Below, piece after piece: positions 47,016 to 57,471 of a stretch of DNA of 64,000 nt (position 1 is the first letter of the stretch; each line of letters opens with the position of its first letter). The DNA lies in the NCBI RefSeq assembly GCF_002726155.1, contig NZ_PBSH01000036.1, positions 28,821 through 92,820 on the forward strand, written 5' to 3'. The DNA comes from Alcanivorax sp. Its GTDB lineage: Bacteria; Pseudomonadota; Gammaproteobacteria; Pseudomonadales; Alcanivoracaceae. The notes under the pieces were generated by a model. It was not told the DNA's origin. It saw only the letters and a list, made by a program, of their open reading frames with translations, and did no database searches. The translations under genes and the position numbers were made by a program.

Positions 47016-48536
47016 TTAGACGGAGGGGATAATGTCCTTCCAGAGCTGCTCCCCGGCGTCATCCAGCAAGGAGGCCATGGACTCCCCCGGCCCCAGCTGG
47101 CGAACCTGGCGAGCGCTCTGCCAACCATCCCAACCCGGCGCCTCTCCACGGGCAAACGCGCCCCAGACAGCCTGCACCTGCTGAGACAGCACCCGCGCTT
47201 CGTCGGTGCCTCCGGTGAAATACATGCCCGCCGGCGTATCGGTAACGCCAAACACGAAGGGCACATCCACCACATGGCAGGCCCCCAGCGGGATACCGAA
47301 CGGCTCGCTCTGCCAGGTGAACTGGAAACCCCAGCATTGCGCGTTATGCTGACTTTGGGCATCGAGCAATCGCACCGTAGGTACCCGGAACAAGCGGTCC
47401 GACTCCATGGCAGACAGAAAATCCAGACGGCTACGGCGACTGTCCGGCGTCACTACGCTTTGGTAATAATCCAGCGCCCGAGCGCCATTGCCAGGCAACG
47501 CCCGCTCAAAGCGCCGCAGAATTTCATCGTCGTCGATCTGTTTCAGTGCATCCATGGTGGTGGTGCCCGCAAGCACCCCCGCGTACTGAAAGAAATGCCA
47601 CTCATCACGGCAAACGCCGGCCAACAGGCGTTTGTCCGCAGCGGCACCTGCGGCGATGGCCTCAATCGGCAGTGCCGGCAGCAAGTCACCATCGACCATG
47701 GGCAGAAAATTCATGGCGAACTGTGGCGTGGTGGTGCGCAGCCCTCGATCAACCAATACCTTGACGGCGGCGTTCTGGGCCTTGATCCAGCTCTTGTTAT
47801 CGGCACTGGCCAATTTCTCGGATGCACTGCCGGCCCCCGGCAATGCATCCACAAAAGCGTCAGTCACCTTGCGCACCTGATCCGGGGCGAGCACAACATC
47901 GGCCGCGCCGGACTGGGTAATCGCACCATGAAACAGGTCTTTCGCCTGGGGGCAGGCCAGCAGAGCCCCCACACTGAAGCCCCCGGCAGACTCACCGAAA
48001 AGGGTCACCTGGCCGCAATCACCGGCAAAGGCACCGATGTTTTCCTGCACCCATTGCAGCGCTGCCAGTTGGTCGCGCATGCCCAGGTTGGTGTCTGCAT
48101 CCAGCTCCGGTGCCACAGCGGAGAAATCCGCAAAGCCCATGGCGCCCAATCGGTAGGCGGCGTTCACCACCACCACATTCTGGCTGCGTGCCAGTTCCGC
48201 TCCGTTGTAGAGAACCTGCGACACTGATCCCGCCAGGTAGCCGCCACCGTGGAACCACACCATCACCGGGAAAGGCCCCTCCCCATCCGGCACCCAGATA
48301 TTCAAGTAGAGACAATCTTCACTGGATTCCTGGATGCCCATCACAGGGTTTTTCATTTGCAGCGAGGGCATCGGGTAACGATCGGCCAATTGCGTTGCGT
48401 CACCGTCAGGCAGAGGCTGCGGAGCCTTGAACCGCAACTCGCCCAGCGGAGCCCGCGCAAACGGCACACCGCGGTATTCGGTTACACCTTTGTTGCCAAG
48501 CCCCTGATAACACCCCTGCCGAGTTACTGCTGTCAT
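47016..48536 (-). CDS. Type-B carboxylesterase/lipase family protein
   Basis: 506 aa; EDCLYLNIWVPDGEGPFPVMVWFHGGGYLAGS, VTLFGESAGGFSVGALL. Confidence 0.92.
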   Translation of the reverse strand: MTAVTRQGCYQGLGNKGVTEYRGVPFARAPLGELRFKAPQPLPDGDATQLADRYPMPSLQMKNPVMGIQESSEDCLYLNIWVPDGEGPFPVMVWFHGGGYLAGSVSQVLYNGAELARSQNVVVVNAAYRLGAMGFADFSAVAPELDADTNLGMRDQLAALQWVQENIGAFAGDCGQVTLFGESAGGFSVGALLACPQAKDLFHGAITQSGAADVVLAPDQVRKVTDAFVDALPGAGSASEKLASADNKSWIKAQNAAVKVLVDRGLRTTTPQFAMNFLPMVDGDLLPALPIEAIAAGAAADKRLLAGVCRDEWHFFQYAGVLAGTTTMDALKQIDDDEILRRFERALPGNGARALDYYQSVVTPDSRRSRLDFLSAMESDRLFRVPTVRLLDAQSQHNAQCWGFQFTWQSEPFGIPLGACHVVDVPFVFGVTDTPAGMYFTGGTDEARVLSQQVQAVWGAFARGEAPGWDGWQSARQVRQLGPGESMASLLDDAGEQLWKDIIPSV

Positions 48537-48804
48537 TTACCCGCCTCCTGTTTGCCAGCATCACTGGCCTGAAAATTAACATGCATCATGGACGATGAAC
48601 GCTACAGTCCATGCACCGCCAAGCACCAACACAAGCCGTCCAGCCTAACAAAATACATACTAACGAGTAGGCCAATTCGCCTGTTTAATTGTTAGACAAC
48701 ATTAACAATCTTGTCTTATTAGTGACTTACACTTGTTCACGCCCTCACCGAGGCACATCGAGGGCTTTGTACATCCATTGCATTTTCTAAGGAGGGAAGC
48801 CCCC

Positions 48805-49161
48805 ATGAGCAAGACCGCAACCATCGAGCAACGCTTTAACGAACGTTACGAGCAAGTGGCCACCGAAGCCAAAGCCACTCTGGAAAAAGTGAACAACGCC
48901 GTTCGAGGTGCCTACACCCGCCTGGAAGACAACGGTAACGAACTGTTCCAGAACCTGGTCAAAGCTGGCGAAAAACGCCAGAAAGCCCAGAGCAAACCCC
49001 AGAAAAAAACCACTAAAGCCCAGCCTTCCCAGCTGGACGAAGTGCGCAGCAAAGTTGCCGCAGCACTGGGCTTGCCGACCCGCGACGAAGTTGAAGCACT
49101 GAACAAGAAGTTGGCTTCGCTGACCCGCAAGGTCAATAAACTGGCCAAAGAGTCCAAGTAA
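48805..49161 (+). CDS. Phasin-like / PHA granule-associated protein
   Basis: Start chosen at MSKTATIEQRFNERYEQ; helical, K/A-rich, DEVRSKVAAALGLPTRDEVEALNKKLASLTRKVNKLAKE. Confidence 0.75.
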   Translation: MSKTATIEQRFNERYEQVATEAKATLEKVNNAVRGAYTRLEDNGNELFQNLVKAGEKRQKAQSKPQKKTTKAQPSQLDEVRSKVAAALGLPTRDEVEALNKKLASLTRKVNKLAKESK

Positions 49162-49380
49162 GCCCCTATCTGCCGGAGCGGCTATGCCGCTCCCGGCACA
49201 ATACTGACCCCGCCCTCTTTTCCTGTTTCCACTCAAACCTTCAACCCATTTGGGCCATAAACTCGCCAACGCGGTCAATAAACCAGCAATACGCGCTTAA
49301 CCCCACACCAAGTGTTGACTTGCCGTGCTGCGTCTCGTTATCTAAGGGATTCTGTACTGGATAACAACAACTGCGAGCTC

Positions 49381-50445
49381 ATGCCGTCCGCTAATCTGTC
49401 AGCCTCTCTAAAGCATAAAACCGTCGCGCCTTTCTGGCTGGAATACCTGCTGGATGCCGCGCTTCGCGCCGGCGTGGACCTGAGTTATGCGCTGGTGGAG
49501 TCCGGTATCAGCAACGACGACCTGGAAGATCCCCAGTCACGGATTTCCATGGCCATCGAGAACCAGTTGCTGAAACAGGCCATTACCGGCAGTGCGGATC
49601 CGCTATTTGGACTGCACATGGGGGAAGGCATCCGTCCGCGCTTCATGGGCGAGCTGGGTTACGCCAGCATGTCCAGCGCCACGCTGGGGGATGCCATCGA
49701 GTTGATGATTCCCTTTATGAAAGTCACCACCGAATACGCCCAATTGCGTTTCGAGTGGCGCGAGCAGGATGGCGATAAAACGCTGTGGCTCATCTGGGCA
49801 AGTGATCTGGAAGACCTGCCCACCTACCCGGCCCGGGTCGACGCCAATTTCGCCGCGGCCATCGTTTACGGTCGCTGGTTAATTGGCCAGGAACTGAACC
49901 CGGCACGCATTCTCTTCAAACACCCGCCACAGGGCGACGAAGCCGAGTACCAGCGCATTTTCCGTTGCGACGTTACCTTCGGCCAGCCGGAAAATGCCAT
50001 TGTGTTACCCGGCCACCTGCTGGATCTGCCCCTGCGCGATGCCGACCCGGAAGTGCACAAGGTCGCCCGCTCACGCATGCAGCGGGCGGTTACCCAGTAC
50101 CACGCCCGCGACAACCTGCTGGAACAGGTGCGCCTGGAAATCCAGAAACGCCTGCAGCAGGGCATCCCGCAGCTGGAGCCCATTGCCGATCAGCTGGGCG
50201 TCAAACCCTGGACTCTGCGTCGCCAGCTACGCGCCGAAAACACCGACTTTTCCAGCCTGCTGGAAGACGAGCGTCGCCGGCTGGCCTGCGACTGGCTGCT
50301 GCACAGTGAACGCTCCGTTAACCAGATCGCCCTCGATTTGGGGTATTCCGAACAAAGCGCGTTCAATCGCGCCTTTAAACGCTGGTTTGATATTACCCCG
50401 GTGCAGTACCGTGACAGCCAGGGCAATCACAGCTTCAACGATTGA
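49381..50445 (+). CDS. AraC family transcriptional regulator (OruR-like, N-terminal arabinose-binding-like domain)
   Basis: Start chosen at MPSANLSASLKHKTV; C-terminal HTH SVNQIALDLGYSEQSAFNRAFKRWFDITPVQYR. Confidence 0.93.
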   Translation: MPSANLSASLKHKTVAPFWLEYLLDAALRAGVDLSYALVESGISNDDLEDPQSRISMAIENQLLKQAITGSADPLFGLHMGEGIRPRFMGELGYASMSSATLGDAIELMIPFMKVTTEYAQLRFEWREQDGDKTLWLIWASDLEDLPTYPARVDANFAAAIVYGRWLIGQELNPARILFKHPPQGDEAEYQRIFRCDVTFGQPENAIVLPGHLLDLPLRDADPEVHKVARSRMQRAVTQYHARDNLLEQVRLEIQKRLQQGIPQLEPIADQLGVKPWTLRRQLRAENTDFSSLLEDERRRLACDWLLHSERSVNQIALDLGYSEQSAFNRAFKRWFDITPVQYRDSQGNHSFND

Positions 50446-51515
50446 GCCCCCCGCCACTGGCGCTTGCACTGCCCCAGCGTCAGCCCCTGTGAAAAGCCGT
50501 TGACCAGAGTGCTGCCCAACCGGCCCTGTAACAGCCGTGAGGAGACCGGTAGCACCCCGTAAAAAAGCGCCCCAAGCCGGGAAACCTGTTGCAGCTCCTC
50601 CCGCCAGCCTGCCAATGCACGGGGATATAAAACATCCGGCCTTTCGCCCAGTATCGCTTGTGCAGCGAGCTGACCACTAAGCACGGCCCCGTAAATTCCT
50701 TCCCCCAGCAACACTTCCGTGCAACCCGCCGCATCGCCCACAAACAACACGCGCCCATTGGCCAGCCGGGTGTGTGGTAGCCAGGTGCCCAGCGGGTAGC
50801 CCGCCACCTGCTCCGCCTCTGCCCCAAGGCGTGCCCGGCAGTAGCGCTGCAGGGTCGAGCGTTCCGGGGCCGCCACCCCGTGCCGCCAGACATAAAGCCC
50901 CACATTCACATGATCGCCCTTGGGAAACAGCCAGCCGTAGCCACCGCGGATCACACCAAAATCCAGTGTCATGGGCGGGTAGTCCCGTACGTTTTCCCGT
51001 GGCACACAGCCTTCGATGGCCATGGCACCGGCCGGGTGGCGCTCACCCAGCAGCCGCGCCACGGCACTATTGGCTCCGTCCGCTGCGATCAGCCAGGGGG
51101 CGGAGAAGACGGCCCCCTCCCGGGTCTCAATGCGCACGTAGTCTGCCCGCTGCTCTATACCTCTCAGGCCACCCGTCTCATGAAATACAGCACCCTGTTG
51201 TTCTGCCTGCCCACAGCAAAACGCATCCAGCTCCGCCCGCTCCGTCATTACACAGAACGGGGTGGCGGTACTAAGGTGGCGTACCGGAGAGGACGGATGA
51301 CTCACCGCCAGAGAGGTAACCGCTTCACGCACCACCGGCGCAATACTGAATCGGTAGCGCGCCACGGCTTTCTCGGTAACCCCGCCTGCACAGGGTTTTC
51401 CCCGCGACAAGGGGCGGGAAATCACGGCCACTCGCAATCCAGCCGCTGCCAGATCCCAGGCCGCTGCACAGCCCGCCTGACCGGCGCCGACAATCAACAC
51501 ATCCCAGTTCGTCAT
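50427..51515 (-). CDS. Geranylgeranyl reductase-like FAD-dependent oxidoreductase
   Basis: 362 aa; DVLIVGAGQAGCAAAWDLAAAGLRVAVI, GRVLFVGDAAGCTEVLLGEGIYGAVLSG. Confidence 0.88.
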   Translation of the reverse strand: MTNWDVLIVGAGQAGCAAAWDLAAAGLRVAVISRPLSRGKPCAGGVTEKAVARYRFSIAPVVREAVTSLAVSHPSSPVRHLSTATPFCVMTERAELDAFCCGQAEQQGAVFHETGGLRGIEQRADYVRIETREGAVFSAPWLIAADGANSAVARLLGERHPAGAMAIEGCVPRENVRDYPPMTLDFGVIRGGYGWLFPKGDHVNVGLYVWRHGVAAPERSTLQRYCRARLGAEAEQVAGYPLGTWLPHTRLANGRVLFVGDAAGCTEVLLGEGIYGAVLSGQLAAQAILGERPDVLYPRALAGWREELQQVSRLGALFYGVLPVSSRLLQGRLGSTLVNGFSQGLTLGQCKRQWRGAQSLKL

Positions 51516-51658
51516 ATATCTCCCCCCGATTCCGTGCGATTAGCCGCCGGGTCCTTTATAATGCGCGCCGTCCGGGACCCTGACCCACGGACCTTGTTCA
51601 GCGGTCCCCTCGGTTTCAGCCACATAAGTTCTCCCGAATTAAAGCTAGGAGATTGTTC

Positions 51659-52639
51659 ATGAAAGCACCCGTACGCGTAGCCGTCACCGGCGCCGCTGGC
51701 CAAATCAGCTATTCCCTGCTGTTCCGCATCGCTTCCGGCGATATGCTCGGCAAAGACCAGCCCGTTATTCTGCAGCTGCTCGAAATCACCCCTGCTCTGG
51801 AAGCCCTGAACGGGGTCATCATGGAGCTGGAAGATTGCGCATTCCCGCTGGTTGCCGGCATCACCGGTACCGACGATGCCAACGTGGCCTTCAAAGACGC
51901 CGATTACGCGCTGCTGGTTGGTGCTCGTCCGCGTGGTCCGGGCATGGAGCGTAAAGACCTGCTGGAAGCTAACGCAGCCATCTTCTCCGCCCAGGGTAAA
52001 GCCATCAACGACAATGCCAGCAAAGGCATCAAAGTTCTCGTTGTCGGTAACCCGGCCAACACCAACGCCCTGATTGCCCAGCGCAACGCGCCGGACATCG
52101 ATCCCCGTCAGTTTACTGCCATGACCCGCCTGGACCACAACCGTGCCATGGCGCAGCTGGCCAACAAGCTGGGCAAAACTGTCAATGACGTGAAGAAAAT
52201 GCTCATCTGGGGCAACCACTCTTCCACCCAATACCCGGATCTGCACCACTGTGAAGTGGACGGCAAAGTGGCTATCGACCAGGTCGAGCAGGACTGGTAC
52301 GAAAGCAATTACATCCCGACTGTTCAACAGCGTGGTGCGGCCATCATCAAGGCCCGTGGCGCGTCCTCTGCCGCCTCTGCTGCCAACGCCGCTGTGGACC
52401 ACATGCGTTCCTGGGCACTGGGCACCGACGAAGGTGACTGGGTTTCCATGGGCATCTACAGCGATGGTTCCTACGGCATTCAGGAAGGCCTGATCTACTC
52501 CTTCCCCTGCACCTGCAAAGACGGCGACTGGACTATCGTTCAGGGCCTGGAAGTCAACGACTTCTCCCGTGGCAAGATGCAAGCCACCGAGCAGGAACTG
52601 GCGGAAGAACGTGACGCCGTTTCTCACCTGCTGCCGTAA
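51659..52639 (+). CDS. mdh: Malate dehydrogenase
   Basis: [69 protein letters not shown]. Confidence 0.97.
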   Translation: MKAPVRVAVTGAAGQISYSLLFRIASGDMLGKDQPVILQLLEITPALEALNGVIMELEDCAFPLVAGITGTDDANVAFKDADYALLVGARPRGPGMERKDLLEANAAIFSAQGKAINDNASKGIKVLVVGNPANTNALIAQRNAPDIDPRQFTAMTRLDHNRAMAQLANKLGKTVNDVKKMLIWGNHSSTQYPDLHHCEVDGKVAIDQVEQDWYESNYIPTVQQRGAAIIKARGASSAASAANAAVDHMRSWALGTDEGDWVSMGIYSDGSYGIQEGLIYSFPCTCKDGDWTIVQGLEVNDFSRGKMQATEQELAEERDAVSHLLP

Positions 52640-52656
52640 GGCTCAGGTCGGGAAAT

Positions 52657-52687
52657 AAAAAAGGGGCTCTCAGGAGCCCCTTTTTTT
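52657..52687. terminator. Rho-independent terminator after mdh
   Basis: aaaaaaggggctctcaggagccccttttttt. Confidence 0.9.
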
Positions 52688-52829
52688 GTGCCGCTCTGCG
52701 GCTGCAACACGGTTTACGCAGCATGCAACACGCGAAAAGAGTGGTTCTATGCCATGGCTTTGTGCCTAACGTTAACCGACTCTTTCTGTCTCAATACCGC
52801 GATGAACCTTTCTCAATTCCAAAACGCGA

Positions 52830-53411
52830 TCAGTATTCGGAATAATCCATCTGCTGCATCTGGGCCTGTTGTGAATACTGTGCATAGTTGGCCATGGTGA
52901 TCGGGAACAGCACACCGAAGTAGCCCACCATCAACAACAGCACAATCACAAAGGCGGCTTTTACGCCACCAGAATTACCGACCGGAGCGGCGCCGTACTG
53001 GTTGCTGCCTTCGCTACCGCGCTTGAACAACATCACCAGACCCAGCACCAGGTTGGCAATCGGCACCAACATGAGCAGGCTCAACCAGCCACTGGCGTTG
53101 ATGTCATTGAGACGACGCACCATGTAGCCCCAGCTCATCACCATCACACCAATGAAAGCCACGGTGGCGATCAGCCCCATGATCATTGCCCCTGCGCCAA
53201 TGGCGCTGTCACCGGCACTCATGATGCCCGGGATCACAACAGCAGCTGCGACACCCAGCACCAGATAGAACAATAAGGTCAGGCCAGCGGCATAGACGAA
53301 ATAACGCATACGGCCGATGCGTCCTGACAGCGACAGGAATTTGGGTTGATAGGTTTCCTGGTTACCGGCAACAGCAACATCTGCATTGGGTGCCTGATAC
53401 GGTTGGTTCAT
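52830..53411 (-). CDS. DUF805 family membrane protein
   Basis: 193 aa; SGRIGRMRYFVYAAGL, RRLNDINASGWLSLLMLVPIANLVLGLVMLF. Confidence 0.88.
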   Translation of the reverse strand: MNQPYQAPNADVAVAGNQETYQPKFLSLSGRIGRMRYFVYAAGLTLLFYLVLGVAAAVVIPGIMSAGDSAIGAGAMIMGLIATVAFIGVMVMSWGYMVRRLNDINASGWLSLLMLVPIANLVLGLVMLFKRGSEGSNQYGAAPVGNSGGVKAAFVIVLLLMVGYFGVLFPITMANYAQYSQQAQMQQMDYSEY

Positions 53412-53468
53412 AGGTACTCCCCCTGGGGTTCAAGATTAAACAAACAATCAAAGATTAATACGTCGCCT

Positions 53469-53879
53469 CTACGGCGTATGGTGTTGACCAAAGTCATCCA
53501 TGGCGCGCAGCAAATCACGGCGACTGATCTGGCCGACCAATTTTCCGTTGTCCAACACCGGTAACCGCCGACGATGATCCGCAAGAAAAATTTCTGCCAC
53601 ATCGAGAATGGAATCCGAGCCTTCCACGGTCTGCAGATCCACACTCATATACTCTTTTACCGAACCGATTTCGGTGCCGTGGTAGCTTGCTTCCAGCGCT
53701 CCCTTGAGGCAATCGGATTCGGAAAAGACCCCCACCACACGGCCCGCATCATCCACCACCGGGCCACCGGAAATCTGATTTTCCAGCAATACACGAATGG
53801 CTTCACTCACGGACATATCGGGGGAAAAGGTGACCAGACGGCGGCTCATGTACTCCGCCACGTGCATGGACTTGAGCAT
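53469..53879 (-). CDS. CBS domain-containing protein
   Basis: Start chosen at MLKSMHVAEYMSRRLVTFSPD; two CBS motifs (ISGGPVVDDAGRVVGVFSESD; RRLPVLDNGKLVGQISRRDLLRA). Confidence 0.9.
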   Translation of the reverse strand: MLKSMHVAEYMSRRLVTFSPDMSVSEAIRVLLENQISGGPVVDDAGRVVGVFSESDCLKGALEASYHGTEIGSVKEYMSVDLQTVEGSDSILDVAEIFLADHRRRLPVLDNGKLVGQISRRDLLRAMDDFGQHHTP

Positions 53880-53976
53880 AATTCTTCCCTGTGCGGTGGT
53901 AGCCGGCATCATGCCGGCTATGGGGTGTGCTGTTCTTTATAGCAGGATTCGTGACATGAATCGCTAATGGCTGAGG

Positions 53977-54459
53977 CTACACCAACGCCTTCGGCGCAGT
54001 GATAATACCGTTGTTATCGGCATAAACAAATTCGCCCGGGCGGAACGTCACACCACCAAAGGTGATGTCGATATTCAGCTGCCCTTCGTCGCGGCGAACG
54101 GACTTAATCGGTACACAGCCTTGAGTGATAACGCCGATGTCCAGTGTCGCCAGCGCATCCACGTCGCGGCAGGCACCGTAAATGATGACCCCTTCCCAGC
54201 CGTTTTTCACCGCGTTTTCCGCGATCATGTCGCCGATCAACGCATTGCGCAGGCTACCGCCACCATCAACCACCAGCACCTTGCCTTTGCCATCGGTGCC
54301 CAGATGTTCTTTGACACGGCTATTGTCTTCAAAACATTTCACCGTAACGATTTCACCGCCAAAGGCAGAGCGGCCACCGTAACTGAGCCAGTTGAGGCCG
54401 GTTACCACGGAGACACTGTCCGCATTATCATCACAAAGATCGCAGGTCACAAAGGTCAT
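53977..54459 (-). CDS. rraA: Ribonuclease E activity regulator RraA
   Basis: 160 aa; [43 protein letters not shown]. Confidence 0.94.
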   Translation of the reverse strand: MTFVTCDLCDDNADSVSVVTGLNWLSYGGRSAFGGEIVTVKCFEDNSRVKEHLGTDGKGKVLVVDGGGSLRNALIGDMIAENAVKNGWEGVIIYGACRDVDALATLDIGVITQGCVPIKSVRRDEGQLNIDITFGGVTFRPGEFVYADNNGIITAPKALV

Positions 54460-54498
54460 ACTGACTCCTTCGGTTTTCTTTCAGGTTACGACCAGAGC

Positions 54499-55191
54499 TC
54501 AGTCGGCTCGGGTCACTTTCTCGCGGAATTTACCGGCGAAGACCAAAAAATCCCGGTAACGCAACCGGTACAACCCTGTATCCGGGCCGACCAATGCCAT
54601 GCCTACCATGGCATCCGCTACCTTGCGGCTATCCACGGGCAACCAGTGGGCGTCGGTCCAGCGTGTCAGGGGCTCTACAATGCGGTTGACGATGTTGCCC
54701 AAGTCTTCAGCCGGGCGCTTGTCTTCACGTGCGCCGCGCAGCAACGATGGCTGCAAAATGGCCAACAAAGGCAATTCGAGCTTCATGAGCGCACGCTCCA
54801 TTTGCCCTTTTACTCGCGAATAAAAAAACGGCGAGCGGGCTTTGGCATTCACTGCCGACACCACTAGAAATCGTTGCACGCCACCACGACGGGCCATGTT
54901 ACCCGCCAGTACCACCAGGTCGTGGTCCACATGACGGAACGCTTGCCGGGAACCGGCCTTCTTCATGGTGCTGCCTAAACAGCAAAATACATCGTCCACC
55001 TGAAACTGCGACTGACAGGCTTCGATATTATCGAAATCCACCTCATGCACATCCAGCTTGGGGTGCTCCACGGATAACGGTCGGCGTGTCAAAACGCATA
55101 CCCGTTCGTAATCATCACTGGCCAACAGGTTTTCCAGGCAATCACGACCGACCAGCCCGGTTGCCCCCAGCAGCAAGGCTTTTCTTGTCAT
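54499..55191 (-). CDS. NAD(P)-binding epimerase-like protein (HTATIP2-like)
   Basis: 230 aa; ALLLGATGLVGRDCLENLLASDDYERVCVLTRRPL, DDVFCCLGSTMKKAGS. Confidence 0.88.
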   Translation of the reverse strand: MTRKALLLGATGLVGRDCLENLLASDDYERVCVLTRRPLSVEHPKLDVHEVDFDNIEACQSQFQVDDVFCCLGSTMKKAGSRQAFRHVDHDLVVLAGNMARRGGVQRFLVVSAVNAKARSPFFYSRVKGQMERALMKLELPLLAILQPSLLRGAREDKRPAEDLGNIVNRIVEPLTRWTDAHWLPVDSRKVADAMVGMALVGPDTGLYRLRYRDFLVFAGKFREKVTRAD

Positions 55192-57395
55192 TGTTCTTCC
55201 TCGTCTCTAGCTGGCTGCTCTGGCAGCCAGCGTCGTAACACCGTTTCCAGCGCATCCAGATGCACCGGCTTGGCAAGAAAATCATCCATGCCCGCAGCCA
55301 GACAACGGGCCTGAACCCCTTCCGCCGTATTGGCCGTCACTGCCACAACCGGTGTGCGCAGACTCGCCTTGTTCTGCTCAATTTCACGCAAGCGCCGGGT
55401 CACTTCAAAACCGTCCATTTCCGGCATCATGCAATCCATCAACACCAGATCGAACGGTTCCTGTTCCAGCAACGCCAGCGCGGTTTCCCCGTTACTGACC
55501 GTTTTCACCTGAAATCCCAGCTTGCTTAGCATGCCCCGGGTTACCAGCTGGTTCACTTCGTTGTCTTCCACCAGCATCAGCCGGAAACGTTTGCGCCGCT
55601 GGCGCTCTTCCGGTGTCTGCAGTGGCGCATCCCCCACCGGCATTTGCCGTTGCAGACCCACCAGCCGCGCCAGCCCCTGGCGCAACACGGTGCGGTGAAC
55701 CGGGCGTACCAGCACCACCAGGTCATGTTTATCGATAAGCTGCTGCACCGCCGCATGGCTGCGCTCTTCAATAGTCGCCAGCAACACCAGGCGCACCGGT
55801 CGCAGCGAGGGGTCTTCGAGCACATTGCGACACAGATTCAATGCCAACTCGGGCCGCGACCAGGTATCCACAAACAACACATCGAAATCACTTTGCTCGC
55901 GATGGCCAGCGCGTAGTGCCTGCAAGGCGTGATCGTAGCCCTTGGCCGACGATGCCTGGCAATCCAGCGCTTCCAGCTCTTCCTGAATGCTGGCAACGGT
56001 ACCTGAGGCAGCCCCGACAACCACCGCCTGGGCACCATCCAGTGCCCGTATCAGGCTCTGCGCTTCACGCATGTCCGGCTGCATCTGCACCGGAACCGTG
56101 AACCAGAAGGTAGAGCCCTCACCCGGGACACTTTCCGCCCCGAGGGCACCGCCCATGGCGTCAATCAGGCCCTTGCAGACCAGCAGCCCGAAGCCGGTGT
56201 GGTGGCTGCTGTACACGTCCTGACCATCTTCGATAAAGCGATCCTGGAACAGATGACGCAGGGTTTCCGGATCCATACCCGCCCCCTGATCGCTCACCCG
56301 CACGCGTAACACGCCACCACTTTCCCCTTCCACGGTGAAATCCACGTCCAGGCGAATTTCGCCCCGCTCACTGAATTTGATAGCGTTGCTGAACAGATTA
56401 TTGAGCACCTGCATCAGGCGCTCGCGATCGCCGCGGATGCGCTTGGGCAGCATGCGGTCGATCACGCAGCTCAGCTCCAGTCCGGATGACTGCGCCATGG
56501 GGCCAAAAGCTTCCAGCGATTGCTCAATCGCCGCACGGAAATCGAAATAATCCGAATTGAGGGTAATGCGTCGGGAAAGGATGCGGGAATAATCCAGCAC
56601 GTCATCAATCAAGGTGAGCAACAACTTGCCACTCTGCCCTGCCACCTGCAGGTAGTCTTTCTGTTCATCGTTAAGGCGGGTGTCTTCCAGCAACGACATC
56701 ATCCCCATCAGGGAATTCATTGGCGTGCGCAGTTCATGGGCCAAACGATAGACCAGGCTGAGCTGGACTTCGGTACTGCTGCGCACCGGCTGTTTACGAT
56801 CCAGCGGTCCTCGACGCTCGCGCGTCATTGCATGCCAGAACGTTTCGTATTGCCCTCGATAAAGCCGGAACAAATAGAACGCGTACGAGCCAATCAGGGC
56901 CGCCAGCACCCAGTCATGCAAGCTACCAGCAAACAATAAAACCGCCAGCGTCGGCAGGAACATCAACACGATATAAGCCTGCCGAACCCGCAGCCCGGCC
57001 ATCCAGGAGCTGCCCAGGGCCGTGGTCACGCCCACGTTATAAAGAATCACCACAAAGAAATTGAAGCCGGTGCCCAGCCGCCAGATTAACCAGGCTGGCA
57101 GCAGCCCCCATAACAAGGCATGCAATGCCAACCCCACCCCGAACAGACGCCGCCAGCGCGCCGGGCCAGCCCCATAGAGGGCATCGAAACGCGCCACCAG
57201 CCACAGCCGATAGGCGGTAACCAACAGGACGGCGCCACCGCCTATCAGCGCTTCCAGCTCGAAGCTCTGATAGACCTGACCCCAGGCAAAGACAAGCGCA
57301 TAAACCAGAAGGGCCGCCAGGACTCCCATCAAGGAGTTCTTGGCGGCCCCGTAATCTACGCGTTTAAGAACCTTTCGATCTTTCTTGTATGGCAC
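55188..57395 (-). CDS. Membrane hybrid sensor histidine kinase with receiver domain
   Basis: 735 aa; N-terminal TM segments, LAHELRTPMNSLMGMMSLLED (HisKA), HTGFGLLVCKGLIDAMGGALGAESVPGEGSTFWF (HATPase), LVLMDCMMPEMDGFEVTRRL (REC). Confidence 0.94.
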   Translation of the reverse strand: MPYKKDRKVLKRVDYGAAKNSLMGVLAALLVYALVFAWGQVYQSFELEALIGGGAVLLVTAYRLWLVARFDALYGAGPARWRRLFGVGLALHALLWGLLPAWLIWRLGTGFNFFVVILYNVGVTTALGSSWMAGLRVRQAYIVLMFLPTLAVLLFAGSLHDWVLAALIGSYAFYLFRLYRGQYETFWHAMTRERRGPLDRKQPVRSSTEVQLSLVYRLAHELRTPMNSLMGMMSLLEDTRLNDEQKDYLQVAGQSGKLLLTLIDDVLDYSRILSRRITLNSDYFDFRAAIEQSLEAFGPMAQSSGLELSCVIDRMLPKRIRGDRERLMQVLNNLFSNAIKFSERGEIRLDVDFTVEGESGGVLRVRVSDQGAGMDPETLRHLFQDRFIEDGQDVYSSHHTGFGLLVCKGLIDAMGGALGAESVPGEGSTFWFTVPVQMQPDMREAQSLIRALDGAQAVVVGAASGTVASIQEELEALDCQASSAKGYDHALQALRAGHREQSDFDVLFVDTWSRPELALNLCRNVLEDPSLRPVRLVLLATIEERSHAAVQQLIDKHDLVVLVRPVHRTVLRQGLARLVGLQRQMPVGDAPLQTPEERQRRKRFRLMLVEDNEVNQLVTRGMLSKLGFQVKTVSNGETALALLEQEPFDLVLMDCMMPEMDGFEVTRRLREIEQNKASLRTPVVAVTANTAEGVQARCLAAGMDDFLAKPVHLDALETVLRRWLPEQPARDEEEQ

Positions 57396-57471
57396 TGTAT
57401 TTTGTTCCGCAGAAACTGGATTTCACCGGTTTCGCGCTACGTTAACACCGCCTCATCAGACTGGCTAGAGC

